The notes: generated by a model not told the origin, from the sequence alone. 64,000 bases of DNA from Nitrososphaerota archaeon (GCA_021325255.1 JAJPHP010000058.1:91481-155480); one strand, 5' to 3'. Numbered from the stretch's first letter, positions 17,426 through 26,798 are shown. A program made the numbers and translations.

Positions 17426-17869
17426 TTGTTCTTCGAAGAGTTCACTATCGGCAAGAGGTTTGAGTCGGAGGCGCGGGTCGTGCGCCAAGAGGATATCGTA
17501 GAGTTTGCCGAACTGACGGGAGACTTGAATCCGCTGCACGTCGACGACAAGTACGCGAGCAAGACAATCTTCGGAAGGACGATCGCGCACGGCCTGTTCA
17601 CTCTGGGGATCGCTCTCGGGCAGTGGTACTCGGAAAATCTGACGCGGGACTCGATAGTCGCCTTTGTTGGGCTGAACAACCTCTCGTTCTTGGCTCCAGT
17701 TTATCCTGGAGACATGATTAGGCTCAGGAGCGAGGTTCTCACAGCAAGAGTCTCGAATTCTAGGCCTGGCGTTGGAATTGTCACGTTCAAAGATCAGATG
17801 GTGAATCAAAATGAAGTAGTGGTGCTCAAGTTCGAACGCTCCCTCATGCTGAGGATGAAGAACGCGTAA
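17426..17869 (+). CDS. MaoC-like (R)-specific enoyl-CoA hydratase
   Basis: This 147-residue single hot-dog domain has the MaoC signature: FAELTGDLNPLHVDDKYASKTIFGRTIAHG, where Asp and His are the catalytic pair, followed by FLAPVYPGDMIRL. It should hydrate trans-2-enoyl-CoA to (R)-3-hydroxyacyl-CoA in the cytosol. TTG 17426 is the start (MFFEEFTIGKRF fits the family N-terminus). It is a single gene between divergent and convergent neighbours; the pathway partner is not visible. Confidence 0.88.
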   Translation: MFFEEFTIGKRFESEARVVRQEDIVEFAELTGDLNPLHVDDKYASKTIFGRTIAHGLFTLGIALGQWYSENLTRDSIVAFVGLNNLSFLAPVYPGDMIRLRSEVLTARVSNSRPGVGIVTFKDQMVNQNEVVVLKFERSLMLRMKNA

Positions 17870-17918
17870 TGACTTTCGTTATGCCTTTTTTCCCAAGAGC
17901 GCCAATCCAACCGGATCG

Positions 17919-18467
17919 TCAATACGATTTTGCGTAGACGTTGGTCAGCGACCTAAATCCAAGCTTCGTGTAGAACTTTTTCGCAATCTCGTTCTGGCTT
18001 GGAAACTCTGCTGTTATCAGCACCGCGCCCTTTGCCTTCAAGGCGTCTACCATCGAAGCGAGTAGCTTGTTGCCCAGGTCTCCGCGCCGAAATTCTGGAA
18101 GTATGTAGAACTCTACTATGGCTCCTTCCTTCCTCGGTTCGTAAAAGACCCTGTCGATCAAGTCTGCCTTTACCACACCGACCACCTTGTCAATTTCTTC
18201 CTGCACTGCTACCAGGACCACGGAGTCCTTGTTGCTCATTGCGCTCTTTATGCTGGACCTTGCTTCCGCTTCCAGGTTCGACGAAGTCTTGAGCAGCGGG
18301 TCAAATTCACCGTTCAGCCTCTTGAGCCTCCCGATCAGCTCGCCCGCGCTCTCCTCTTCCCCCCTCTTTATCTCCCGAATTATCACTCCGGGCTTTTTTC
18401 TCCCTTCATCGGCCTTTTGCCTTCTTGCACTCTCGTTTGTACTTTCAATGCTGCTTTTCTTCGACAT
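17919..18467 (-). CDS. GNAT-family N-acetyltransferase
   Basis: The 182-residue protein has ~25 basic residues then a GNAT domain: VIIREIKRGEEESAGELI, a DKVVGVVKADLI strand, IVEFYILPEFRRGDLGNKLLASMVDAL (motif A, acetyl-CoA pyrophosphate loop RRGDLG), and EIAKKFYTKLGFRSL (motif B). Substrate cannot be told from sequence. It is convergent with the MaoC gene and follows malic enzyme on the same strand. Confidence 0.85.
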   Translation of the reverse strand: MSKKSSIESTNESARRQKADEGRKKPGVIIREIKRGEEESAGELIGRLKRLNGEFDPLLKTSSNLEAEARSSIKSAMSNKDSVVLVAVQEEIDKVVGVVKADLIDRVFYEPRKEGAIVEFYILPEFRRGDLGNKLLASMVDALKAKGAVLITAEFPSQNEIAKKFYTKLGFRSLTNVYAKSY

Positions 18468-18534
18468 AACCTAGAGCTCATCCGTTCCTCTTTGATTCTT
18501 TACTCAACTAATCCACAATAATTGAAATGTTCGG

Positions 18535-19980
18535 CTACTTTGCGTCTAGTCGTACCCCTGACATTGGCGCGATCAATTTGGAAGCTTGCAGTTTGGCTAT
18601 CGTCTTCTGCGACTGCTCTATGACGACCCTTGCCCTTTCCCTGAGTTGCCTTTGGGTCATGCTTTTTCGTGCGATGCCCAGCTGTATGCACTTTTCTCCA
18701 ACGGCCGAGGCGACAAGTGGGTAAATTTCTCGATCCATCATCGTGGGCAGGATATGTTCGTCGTCGAGTGTGTGACCGCGCTTTGAAAAGTCTGCTAGTT
18801 CCTGGGCCGCAGATATTATCGCCTCGTCTGGAATTGCCTTGGACCTCACGTCTAGGACGCCACGTATGACGGAGGGAAAGATCAGGCTGTTGTTAACCTG
18901 ATTCGGAAAATCCGACCTTCCAGTCGCAACAATCCTCACTCCGGCCTCCCTGGCGTCTTTCGGCCAGATCTCGGGCACCGGATTTGAGAGAGCGAATAGA
19001 ATTGAATCCTTGTTCATCTTCTTCAGCGTCGAAGGTGCGATAACGTCTGGACCGGGTTTGGACGCGGCAATCAGTGCATCGGCGCCCTTGACCGCCACGT
19101 CAAGGTCACCTGCGAGTTTTTCATCGTTTGTCTTTAGGGCAAGTTCGTATTTCCATTTGTTCTGGAGCATCAACTGGTCCATGTCCTGCCTCTCGGGATT
19201 GAGGATTCCCTTGGAATCGACGAGTACGAGCTGTCCCGCAGGGAGGCCGGCAGATATCACCAACCTGGCGGCCGCGATATTTGCAGCTCCCGCACCAAGA
19301 AGAACTATCCGAGAGTCCTTCAGTTTCCTCTCGGTGAGATACAGCGAGTTCAGGAGCCCTGCGAGGATGACCCCCGCGGTGCCTTGCTGGTCGTCATGCC
19401 AAACTGGGATTGTCAGCTTTTCCCTTAGGCTATCGAGAATTTGGAAGCACTTTGGAGATGCAATGTCTTCAAGGTGAATTGCCCCGAACGCGGGCTCAAT
19501 CTGCGTGGCAAACCTGATCATTTCTTCCGGCCCGTGAGCGCTCACAGGAACGGGAACGGCGTCGACCCCTCCGAGATACTTGTAGATTAGGGCCTTGCCT
19601 TCCATCACCGGCAGGCTAGCCTCGGGACCGATGTCACCGAGACCCAGCACGCGTGAGCCGTCGGTGAGGATGCAGAGCATATTCCAGCGATTCGTATACT
19701 CAAATGAGAGATCCGGGTTTTTTGCTACCTCAAGGCTGACCGCGGCGACCCCCGGAGTATACCATATTGAAAAATCGTTCAGGCTCGTCACAGGAACTTT
19801 TGGGATTATCTGGACCTTGCCCTCGTAGTACTTGGAATATGTAAGGGCAAGTTGTGACGGATCCGCGATCTTCGTGCCCTTCCTTTGAGCAGTTCTCTTC
19901 CTTGAAGTAGTACGCATTTCCTTTTTGCTATTCTTACTACGAGCCATTGTAGGTTTGTGCTTATCCTTGGTCTTACTCAA
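18535..19980 (-). CDS. NAD(P)-dependent malic enzyme
   Basis: Oxidative decarboxylation of malate to pyruvate. Motifs: IWYTPGVAAVSLEVAKNPDL, ILTDGSRVLGLGDIGPEASLPVMEGKA, metal ligands in LEDIASPKCF and VWHDDQQGTAGV, Rossmann GAGAANIAAARL, and LFALSNPVPEIWP. This is the shorter bacterial/archaeal form lacking a fused phosphotransacetylase. About 40 very basic residues precede the catalytic domain; ATG 19944 or 19920 could be the true start. It links the C4 acid pool to the pyruvate used by the E1 dehydrogenases elsewhere in the window. Confidence 0.93.
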   Translation of the reverse strand: MSKTKDKHKPTMARSKNSKKEMRTTSRKRTAQRKGTKIADPSQLALTYSKYYEGKVQIIPKVPVTSLNDFSIWYTPGVAAVSLEVAKNPDLSFEYTNRWNMLCILTDGSRVLGLGDIGPEASLPVMEGKALIYKYLGGVDAVPVPVSAHGPEEMIRFATQIEPAFGAIHLEDIASPKCFQILDSLREKLTIPVWHDDQQGTAGVILAGLLNSLYLTERKLKDSRIVLLGAGAANIAAARLVISAGLPAGQLVLVDSKGILNPERQDMDQLMLQNKWKYELALKTNDEKLAGDLDVAVKGADALIAASKPGPDVIAPSTLKKMNKDSILFALSNPVPEIWPKDAREAGVRIVATGRSDFPNQVNNSLIFPSVIRGVLDVRSKAIPDEAIISAAQELADFSKRGHTLDDEHILPTMMDREIYPLVASAVGEKCIQLGIARKSMTQRQLRERARVVIEQSQKTIAKLQASKLIAPMSGVRLDAK

Positions 19981-20261
19981 ATCGAGCTTTTTCCTGCCGT
20001 GCGAGAATATGGAATACTAAATTATCAAAAAAGGAAAGTTGTGAAAATCGTTCTCTACCTAAAGACGTGTTTCTTTTCTTCACTTACAGTCGAAAGGTAA
20101 TCGTAATGCATAGCTGAGGCTCGTGCGCCGATAATGCAATCGCTACATAAAGCGAAAGGTCGCTTGATTACTTTTTGCGCTCGTTACTGTATTTAACTTA
20201 ATCAGCTGACTAAGCTGATCGTCGAACAGCACTCGCCCCTATTCGAAATTCGCAAAGACGC

Positions 20262-21491
20262 TCAGCCCACAACTTTCTTGTTGCTCTGAATCTCATACGC
20301 TCTCTGCAAACCCGGTGAGAGGAGAAAAAAGCCACACCCTACAAAGATTGAGAAAAAAGCGATTAAGATCCATGCGAGTCTCGGATCAAATGAAAGTAGG
20401 CTGAAACTCAGCGGACCCACGAATGAAGCAATTGACCTACCAGCATTCGTGAATGCGAGATAGTACCCTTGGTAGGTGCCTCTGTTCCCCACTTTTGAGA
20501 AGTAAGCCATGACAGTCTGCGAGGGGACCGACTGTAGTATCTCGGCTAGAGTGATTATTCCCATTGCCACTTCCATCTCTAGGAATGTGGTTGAAGAAGA
20601 GGCTACTACAAATGCAAGCGATGCGAACGCGGAGGAAAAAATCAACGGGGTGATCAATCTCTGCGTCCTTTCGGTGAGCTTTGTCAGTGGTAACTGAAGA
20701 ACTACTATCACGAGACCATTCGTCGCAAATAGATAGCCGATCTGCTCGTTTGAAAAGTGCAGGAAACCCGCGACGTATAGCGAGAGTGGGGTGATTTCGT
20801 AGCCGACGACTAGGAAGGAACCCATCGTGAGTAGCAGGAATAAGAGTAATGTCCTGTCTCTCTTCCAGCTCAGCCAGCGCCTTGCGCTGAACTGAGTTAC
20901 CGCCATGCCCCTCTGAGTCGAGATCAGCGGACCGCCCCTTATGCCAAACAATGCGATCACACCGACTATTGCTGAAGTTGCCGCGCTGAGTAGAAAAACG
21001 GATGAGTAATCATATTCCTGTGCAAGCACTCCTCCGATTGCTGGGCCTATCGCAAACCCAAGGTTCCCTCCGACTGTAATTATAGAGTACCCAAGTGTGA
21101 TGTTTTCTCTCGTCTGACTCGCAATGATTGCCGAAGAGGCAGGCTGGGAGACCATGCGCACAAATGAAAATACAGAGTAAAGAAAGAGAATAATGGCGAC
21201 GGGCGCATCCGCCTGTATTAGCTGACCCAACACGATCGCAGATAGGAGTGAAGAAACGTACCCAATCACCATCACTCTCTTCGGCCCAAGTGAATCCGTT
21301 AAGCGCCCGGCTATGAGCTGACTTGCGAGAATGAAGAATCCAGTAACAAGGTACATCGCTCCGATAATCGACAAAGAAGTATTTCTGACAACTTCGAGAT
21401 ACACAGCAAGGAAAGGCATTGTTGCAGACCAGCCAAGCGAATTCAGGGTCTGCAGGGCGAAGACAACCCAAGTCTCGTTTGGAATCCTCAA
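20262..21491 (-). CDS. MFS transporter (probable efflux)
   Basis: This 409-residue protein has 12 predicted membrane helices and the MFS motif A in loop 2-3 (AGRLTDSLGPKRVMV). Helix 5 (GNLGFAIGPAIGGVLA) resembles motif C of drug-proton antiporters. Start is TTG 21491. A perfect 22-base inverted repeat lies about 60 bases upstream and may be an operator for inducible expression. Substrate unknown. Confidence 0.88.
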   Translation of the reverse strand: MRIPNETWVVFALQTLNSLGWSATMPFLAVYLEVVRNTSLSIIGAMYLVTGFFILASQLIAGRLTDSLGPKRVMVIGYVSSLLSAIVLGQLIQADAPVAIILFLYSVFSFVRMVSQPASSAIIASQTRENITLGYSIITVGGNLGFAIGPAIGGVLAQEYDYSSVFLLSAATSAIVGVIALFGIRGGPLISTQRGMAVTQFSARRWLSWKRDRTLLLFLLLTMGSFLVVGYEITPLSLYVAGFLHFSNEQIGYLFATNGLVIVVLQLPLTKLTERTQRLITPLIFSSAFASLAFVVASSSTTFLEMEVAMGIITLAEILQSVPSQTVMAYFSKVGNRGTYQGYYLAFTNAGRSIASFVGPLSFSLLSFDPRLAWILIAFFSIFVGCGFFLLSPGLQRAYEIQSNKKVVG

Positions 21492-21551
21492 AGCTTTACA
21501 ACTTGGCCTCGCCTAACTACGTTCCAAATTTCTCCACTCAACACCGTCGCT

Positions 21552-21573
21552 ATGTTGGAAAAGTTTCCAACAT
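21552..21573. promoter_or_regulatory. Perfect inverted repeat, probable operator of the MFS gene
   Basis: The arm ATGTTGGAAA is followed after two bases by its exact reverse complement. Ten-base arms with a 2-base spacer are typical for dimeric winged-helix or TetR-like repressors. It lies ~60 bases upstream of the transporter start; no regulator gene is adjacent. Confidence 0.5.
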
Positions 21574-21942
21574 GGAGGAGAAATACATGTGCTGACAAAT
21601 CTATTTCTCGGATTTCAAATCAAAGTAAAGATTGGATTCAGAGGGTGTAATGTTGCATGCGGAAAAGGGGGGAGTATGAGAGTGTTGTTCTTTTCTTTTC
21701 ATTTTCCGTACTGTCAGCTTATTTCACTAGTTATCTAGGGAGACTCGCGGTGTGATGAAATTATGAATCTTTTGATATGTTTGCGAGAGAATTCCTGTGG
21801 ACTATTTAGCATCACATCCTCTCCGTCCCTCGACTTTTTTGTTAAAGGCTCTCGGGATTTTGAGTCTAGTTTTTGATGGTCGCAGATGAAATATCATTAT
21901 ATGCGGATAGCGCGCTAGGATCGATGCCGGAGGTTTAAAACA
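21574..21942. other. Intergenic region with promoter of the 98-residue protein
   Basis: No ORF of substance. A TATA-like element CATTATATG at 21895-21903 would place transcription start near 21925. The rest shows no RNA gene or repeat. Confidence 0.35.
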
Positions 21943-21978
21943 ATGACAAGAAGAGAAAAAGTGAGGTGCATGGAGTAG
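21943..21978 (+). CDS. Possible 11-codon upstream ORF (leader peptide)
   Basis: ATG 21943 has GGAGGT at 21929-21934, a strong ribosome-binding site, and reads MTRREKVRCME to TAG 21978. The next gene starts four bases later at ATG 21982. This geometry allows reinitiation or translational control. Confidence 0.35.
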   Translation: MTRREKVRCME

Positions 21979-21981
21979 AGG

Positions 21982-22278
21982 ATGGCCGCATCGAAGTACA
22001 AGAAGGGGGACTTGGTAATAGTCGACGACGATGGGAGGGCGACCGAGTTCGAGATAGTTTCTTCACTGCTTTCAAACAAGGAATCAAGGGTCGCCGGAGG
22101 AGAGGAATCCTGCTATGAAGCCAAAGACCTTACGACCGGCAAGCGCAGGACCATATCTGAAGATCAGATCCTGAGGCTGGCCACGCCCGTGGACAACTCC
22201 TCCGAGCTGTTTGCTCAGCAAAATCGAGGTAGGAGCGGCAGCGGCACTAGTGGTAATTTCTCGACATCGAATCGCTGA
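21982..22278 (+). CDS. Small hypothetical protein, possible beta-barrel
   Basis: This 98-residue protein begins MAASKYKKGDLVIVDDDGRATEFEIV, a pattern typical of small SH3-like barrels, and continues with alternating strands up to TISEDQILRL. The last ~30 residues are Ser/Gly/Asn-rich and disordered. GTAGAGG upstream supports ATG 21982. No family named. It is preceded by an 11-codon leader ORF. Confidence 0.6.
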   Translation: MAASKYKKGDLVIVDDDGRATEFEIVSSLLSNKESRVAGGEESCYEAKDLTTGKRRTISEDQILRLATPVDNSSELFAQQNRGRSGSGTSGNFSTSNR

Positions 22279-22333
22279 GAAGTTACACTCCCTCTTCTTT
22301 CTCTAACTTGAGACTCTCCCTCGGGTTTCCCGT

Positions 22334-22939
22334 TCAGCCATACGGAGATTGAGTTTTGCCTGTCGGCTGGTCGGGAATGTTGCGCCTTAGAATGATCTCT
22401 AGAGTGTACTTTTCTTCCCCCGGATGTTCTCCATATTCCTCTTCCGCGACTCGCTTCTCTTGCCCTTGATCGCGCTCATCGCCAGACGATTTCACTCGAT
22501 CGAGTGAGCCCTGCGCATCCATCGACTGCGGCTCTCTCTCCTTCCTGCTTCTCTTGACGCGCCCCACTGTATCTTCCTCTTGTTCTTCCTTATCACTCTC
22601 CACCCCACTGTGGCCTTTTTGGGCTCGCCCCGAGGGAGAATCGGGAGAGTAGTGTGGAGGCAAGGGGATGTAACTTTCAAGCTCGGTTCTTGCTGCGATG
22701 AAGGAGCTGGGAACTCGGAGCTCGATGAACTGCGAGGAGCCGTTTAGGAATCGCTCCAGGTCTGTTACGAGTCTCCTATCGCTGGTTTCAACCTTGATCC
22801 AGTAAATCATTTCCTTCCCTTTCATCGTGGGCGTAGGCATGGTTCTAGTTTCAAATTTTGAAGCTTCGAACTGGAGATTGCCTAAGAAAACTAGGACCAT
22901 TTGTGAAACTATCAGCCTCAACGCAATGTATGTTGTCAC
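22334..22939 (-). CDS. Hypothetical protein with acidic/basic disordered middle
   Basis: The 201-residue ORF probably starts at ATG 22843 (MPTPTMKGKEMIYWIKVETSD), since the first 32 codons look unlike the rest. Residues ~45-90 form a plausible alpha/beta fold (TDLERFLNGSSQFIELRVPSSFIAARTELESYIPL). A ~90-residue stretch of Glu, Lys, Arg and Gln follows, then a short strand (KYTLEIILRRNI). No homologue recognised; the low complexity limits confidence. Confidence 0.5.
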   Translation of the reverse strand: MTTYIALRLIVSQMVLVFLGNLQFEASKFETRTMPTPTMKGKEMIYWIKVETSDRRLVTDLERFLNGSSQFIELRVPSSFIAARTELESYIPLPPHYSPDSPSGRAQKGHSGVESDKEEQEEDTVGRVKRSRKEREPQSMDAQGSLDRVKSSGDERDQGQEKRVAEEEYGEHPGEEKYTLEIILRRNIPDQPTGKTQSPYG

Positions 22940-23307
22940 AAACGTGGTTTAAGAATTATGCAGAACCGCCTTGAGCGTCTTACTTTCCCTTCCAAAGCAA
23001 AAATCTGTACTCTTGCGGTTCCGTATATCATAGTTGGTTCGGCCGGTCATTCTACGTGATATATTCTCTTTCCGTCTAACTTTACATTCAGTCAATGCAA
23101 ATTTTCAAGGTCAGGAGTTTTGCTCCCAATCGATTATTGGCCCTTTGTAAAAGGCTTGCGCGGAAAGGGCCCTGGCAGATTGTTACACTTCGAGGTCAAT
23201 TGGACGGCCAGTGCCCGTTTTAGTTCCTGAAGTACTCGTTAACGTTCGAGCTGATAAAGAGTACGTAGATTACTGCGAGAGATTTGCTGATTCGCTTGAC
23301 TCCTAGG
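22940..23307. other. Intergenic region with clustered hairpins
   Basis: No ORF of substance. The main content is the hairpin series at 23114-23171, described separately. The 3' end of the mannosyltransferase-like gene lies at its right. Confidence 0.35.
23114..23171. ncRNA. Three adjoining hairpins, possible structured RNA or 3' processing element
   Basis: On the plus strand GGAG-TTTTG-CTCC (23114-23126), CCAAT-CGATT-ATTGG (23126-23140) and GGCCCTTT...AAAGGGCC (23139-23171, 17-base loop) follow without gaps. The strand is undecided. They lie ~140 bases downstream of the minus-strand glycosyltransferase gene, so a 3' UTR structure is possible. No known RNA family recognised. Confidence 0.3.
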
Positions 23308-24792
23308 TTACGAGCCAAAATCAAGAGGATGTACCGGGAAGAATAGGACGAAGAAGATTATTGCCGCCGCAAGCCAGGTAAGAAGGAGAGCTCTCTGAAG
23401 TTTTTCACTGTCGGAGGCAATGTAAGTTACCACCATCGGTATTCCAAAGGCGAGTGCCGGATCGACGTTCACAAAGTAGAACGCGTAGACCACTCTGTGG
23501 TAGACTCCGGAAAGGATTAGGGAGGGGATGTAGGTTGCAGCAATCCACACCCCGACGAGCGTGTCTACCGGCCCTATCTTCCTCTGCACGACCTTTGCAA
23601 CCAGCACAGGCACGATTATCCATATTGCGTACCAAATCACAAGGTTTCCAATGCCCTGCCAGTCAATTGGATGGAGGGTCTTCGTGGAGATGACGGTTCC
23701 ATTGGCCGATTTGGTGGAGACCGTGACGGTTGTAACGTAGTATCCAGAGGGGTTGATGTTGAAAGGAAGTATCCACCCCCAAGCAAAGTGGTCCCACTTG
23801 TTCTGTGCGCAGGTCGCATCACATGTGAGGCTCGTGTGGTAGCTGTAATAGTACGCAAAGTTCTGCCACGGATAGCTGACATAGTTGTATGTCGTGGTGG
23901 TCACATTCGTCGTGGTAGTAACATTGGTCGCAGGGTTGATCACGACCTCTGTATGAATCACCACGTTCTGCGAAGTGTAGGGGTGATAGACCGCGTCGTA
24001 CGCCCACAAAGGTAACCCAACAACGAGCACTATGATGACCACGAATATTGCGAGCTTTTTGAGGCGCGGGCGCGAGAAGAGAGAACGGAATGGTATGGAC
24101 TTGGTCGCCCAGACGTGGTAGAGGAATAAGGCGCCTAGGAAGTAAATCCCCCACTCCTTACTCAGTATTGAAAGAGCCATGCTAACTCCGCATAGATAGT
24201 AGCGCCCTTTGAAGTACGCAAGGAAGGCGAGCAGGGCGAAGAGGATCGGAGGACCCTCCAGAAGAAGAAGCGAGGTGTGAATGAAGAAAAGCGTTTCAAA
24301 GCCAAGGAAGGAAGCGGCAAACAGTGCCTTTTCCTTCGAGAAGAATTGTAACGCTAGCTGGTAGAGGGCCCAGACGCTGGCTAGCCCGATGATTACATAA
24401 AAAATTCTCCAACCGAAAAAGTCGTTTCCGAAGAGGTAGATGCCGATCGCGCCCCAGATCTTTCCGAAGAACGGATGCTCAAGATTGTTTGGGATGAGCC
24501 CGAGCAGGTCTTTGGCAGAAGTGGTGTAGTAGGCCTCGTCGAAGACATACTGGTCGCTTCCGTTTGGAAAGGACATTGCGAAGAGGTGCAGTCCCAGAAG
24601 TAGCAAGAGGAGGTGACCGATGTTGATTTGCTTCGCCTTGCGTTCAATGTAAGACGTGAGCTTCTCCCAGGTTGTTTCTGACTTGGGCGGCGTCGCCGGC
24701 ATCAATGCCACCGCCTTTCCCTCTTCCCCGGCATCGCCCGGTGTTGATTCGGCCTGCTTCGGTGGATGTCCGCTACCTTCCCCTGGCTCCAT
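23308..24792 (-). CDS. GT-C membrane glycosyltransferase, protein mannosyltransferase (PMT/GT39)-like
   Basis: The 494-residue protein has a polar N-tail (~55 residues) and about ten membrane helices. After helix 1 the first loop carries YVFDEAYYTTSAKDLLG and NLEHPFFGKIWGAIGIYLFG, the acidic DE motif and the EHPxxGK motif of PMT-like enzymes. A large outer loop (~residues 265-375) is rich in Thr/Asn, itself with sequons. It likely transfers sugar from a dolichol-phosphate donor to surface proteins. Another GT-C gene lies immediately upstream on the same strand, so the pair may be an operon for surface glycosylation. Confidence 0.85.
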   Translation of the reverse strand: MEPGEGSGHPPKQAESTPGDAGEEGKAVALMPATPPKSETTWEKLTSYIERKAKQINIGHLLLLLLGLHLFAMSFPNGSDQYVFDEAYYTTSAKDLLGLIPNNLEHPFFGKIWGAIGIYLFGNDFFGWRIFYVIIGLASVWALYQLALQFFSKEKALFAASFLGFETLFFIHTSLLLLEGPPILFALLAFLAYFKGRYYLCGVSMALSILSKEWGIYFLGALFLYHVWATKSIPFRSLFSRPRLKKLAIFVVIIVLVVGLPLWAYDAVYHPYTSQNVVIHTEVVINPATNVTTTTNVTTTTYNYVSYPWQNFAYYYSYHTSLTCDATCAQNKWDHFAWGWILPFNINPSGYYVTTVTVSTKSANGTVISTKTLHPIDWQGIGNLVIWYAIWIIVPVLVAKVVQRKIGPVDTLVGVWIAATYIPSLILSGVYHRVVYAFYFVNVDPALAFGIPMVVTYIASDSEKLQRALLLTWLAAAIIFFVLFFPVHPLDFGS

Positions 24793-24947
24793 TGGGTGCG
24801 CGCGATCCTTTTTCGTTTGACGTAGCTTTTTGCATGTGTTTTTATTGATTCTCTGCAGGTTCAGTTAGAGCCCTCAAGTGTAGCAGTCAGATAGTAAGTG
24901 GAGTACGTGGCTTGTTCTATGTTGATTACTGCCTCTCACAGTGCTTT

Positions 24948-26156
24948 CTAGGTTCGAGGCTTTGGACTGTGCTTTGTGAACGCGACGAGACCGAGTATCA
25001 CTGCAAGATAGATCTGTCTCAGAAGCGCGAAGGTCTGGGTGAAACCTGGCAGCGTCGAGTTTTGAAATATGAACCATGTGAGTATTATCGCAACGTCGGT
25101 AATGTCGAATAGATAGAAAAGGGACAACGGCACGACCGGAACAAGCGCGAAGAATGGGAGTAAATCTAGGTTCATCTGTGGCGTTGCAATGTAGGAGAAG
25201 AGCAGAAAGATTCCCGTGATTAGAAAGGCTCGCACAAGAAGGGGTTTCCCTCTGAGAAAAATGTAGATGGAGATTGCCGAGATTCCGAGCAGCGCGAGGC
25301 TCACGTCCTTTGCCAAGTTCCACGTTGCAGGGTTGGGGAAGATCCAGACAAGGAACGAATCCTCTAGTCCCCAGGATGCCAAGAACCTGTAGGACTGGTA
25401 CCAGAGATTGTAGTTTGCAATAATGAAGGGGACGTTTGTCGCTGCCACAACCGCAGCGGTCAAGATGGTGAATCTTAGTCTGGCCGCATTTCCCTTCATT
25501 TCCTGCCAGAAAAGTGGAATCAGGAATATCGGTGAGAGTTTAGTCGAAATCGAGAGCCCCAGAAAAATCGCAGCGAGGTTGGAGTTCTTTCTAGCTACGA
25601 AGAAATAAAGTGAAGCTATGACGAAGGCAGTCTGAACGATGTCAAAGTTGTAAGCGCCGTAGAAGAGAACCGACGGAGCGAATATGCTGAAGATGATTTG
25701 CTTTGTGTGCCCGAGGCCCAGATTCTCCAGGAATTGGTATGTAAAGTGAGTCGTCATGAGGAAGAAGAGTAGAAGAATCCCAAATTCGATTGCGGCGTAG
25801 AGCTGGGCTGAGCCTCCACTTCCCCATCCGCCGAGCCAGAGAATGAGGCCGCATATTGGAGGATATTCAAAAAAGTAGGTGACATATGGTATCCCTGTTG
25901 CGGCAAAAGGCAGTCCTCCTCCCTGCGGGGCCCTCCCGTACCAGAAAGTATCAACGATGTCGCTGTAATATCTAGGAGAGTTGCTGAGGGGGAAGTGGAT
26001 GAAGATGCTCATGAGGAAGAAAACCGCGGCGGCGAGCATGACCGTGGTGTACCGTGGATTGTTCATTAGGTCGTGCAGGGATTGGGCCTTCCAGCTCGCC
26101 TGATTTTGCTGGCGGTCTTCCTCTTCTTCTTCCTGCATTTTTTCCTTTATCGACAC
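24948..26156 (-). CDS. GT-C membrane glycosyltransferase, GT87/DUF2029-like
   Basis: The 402-residue protein has a cytosolic acidic/Gln-rich N-tail (~35 residues) and ten or so helices. The first outer loop has YYSDIVDTFWYGRAP with an acidic pair and FEYPPICGLILWLGG, the YPP motif seen in GT87 polyprenyl-phosphate-mannose-dependent transferases. Other segments (GLSISTKLSPIFLIPLFW, ATPQMNLDLLPFFALVPV) match the family. It lies ~155 bases upstream of the PMT-like gene, same strand. Acceptor unknown; lipid-linked oligosaccharide or glycoprotein assembly is likely. Confidence 0.82.
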   Translation of the reverse strand: MSIKEKMQEEEEEDRQQNQASWKAQSLHDLMNNPRYTTVMLAAAVFFLMSIFIHFPLSNSPRYYSDIVDTFWYGRAPQGGGLPFAATGIPYVTYFFEYPPICGLILWLGGWGSGGSAQLYAAIEFGILLLFFLMTTHFTYQFLENLGLGHTKQIIFSIFAPSVLFYGAYNFDIVQTAFVIASLYFFVARKNSNLAAIFLGLSISTKLSPIFLIPLFWQEMKGNAARLRFTILTAAVVAATNVPFIIANYNLWYQSYRFLASWGLEDSFLVWIFPNPATWNLAKDVSLALLGISAISIYIFLRGKPLLVRAFLITGIFLLFSYIATPQMNLDLLPFFALVPVVPLSLFYLFDITDVAIILTWFIFQNSTLPGFTQTFALLRQIYLAVILGLVAFTKHSPKPRT

Positions 26157-26798
26157 CCTAACTGCACGGTAAGTCAGAGATCGTTTGTTACGCGTCTCGT
26201 ACTAGCCATGATTTGCACCGTCGTTCCATTGCTACTTCTAATCTGAGAGATCTTCCGCTTCAAATGCTTCCGCTGGAAATGCATGCGCCAGTATACAGGA
26301 GCATGACGTAAATCGCACACCCGAGAAAAAGGGTTGTGGCGGTGACAAAGACAAACTCTATTTCCTGTCCATAATTCCCGGAATGGGCCGTTTTTCATCG
26401 ATTTCTTTGTAACTTTGGGGAAATTGCTTGGAGGTCGTAATCCCTCATCCCGACCTCCTATTCTATGCTCTCCTATTAAATTCTAGACGCTAGAATGGAG
26501 AGAATGCTGTAGTCTAGTATTCGGTCTCAATCAGCACACAAGCATAAAGAGTCTCGCGTCCTTGGCTATATACTCGCCATTTCCTGACTATGATTTCCTT
26601 ACTATTCGAAACTGTCGCTGAATACCTGAGTACAACGAATTTAGGAGGGCCGTATTTCGTGAGGAATGCATCTCCGACTTTTCATCTTTTCTCGTGGAAG
26701 GCAAGTTTCCTGAAGATTTGACGAAAACAAGGAGAGCACTCGCTCTATACTCTCATGAGCCCTGCTTTCTGGAGTTTTCCGATCTACCGCTTCGATCA
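26157..26798. other. 640-base gene-poor region
   Basis: A minus-strand 74-codon ORF (26174-26398) has random composition. In another minus frame a short hydrophobic peptide-like segment (near 26290-26375) lacks a start codon. No tRNA, repeat or convincing RNA seen. It may contain decayed coding sequence. Confidence 0.3.

Noticed and set aside
24874..25323. 149-codon minus-strand ORF inside the GT87-like gene
   Set aside because: Different frame of a clear membrane glycosyltransferase; composition is random.
26174..26398. 74-codon minus-strand ORF in a gene-poor region
   Set aside because: Random composition, no ribosome-binding site and no recognisable domain.
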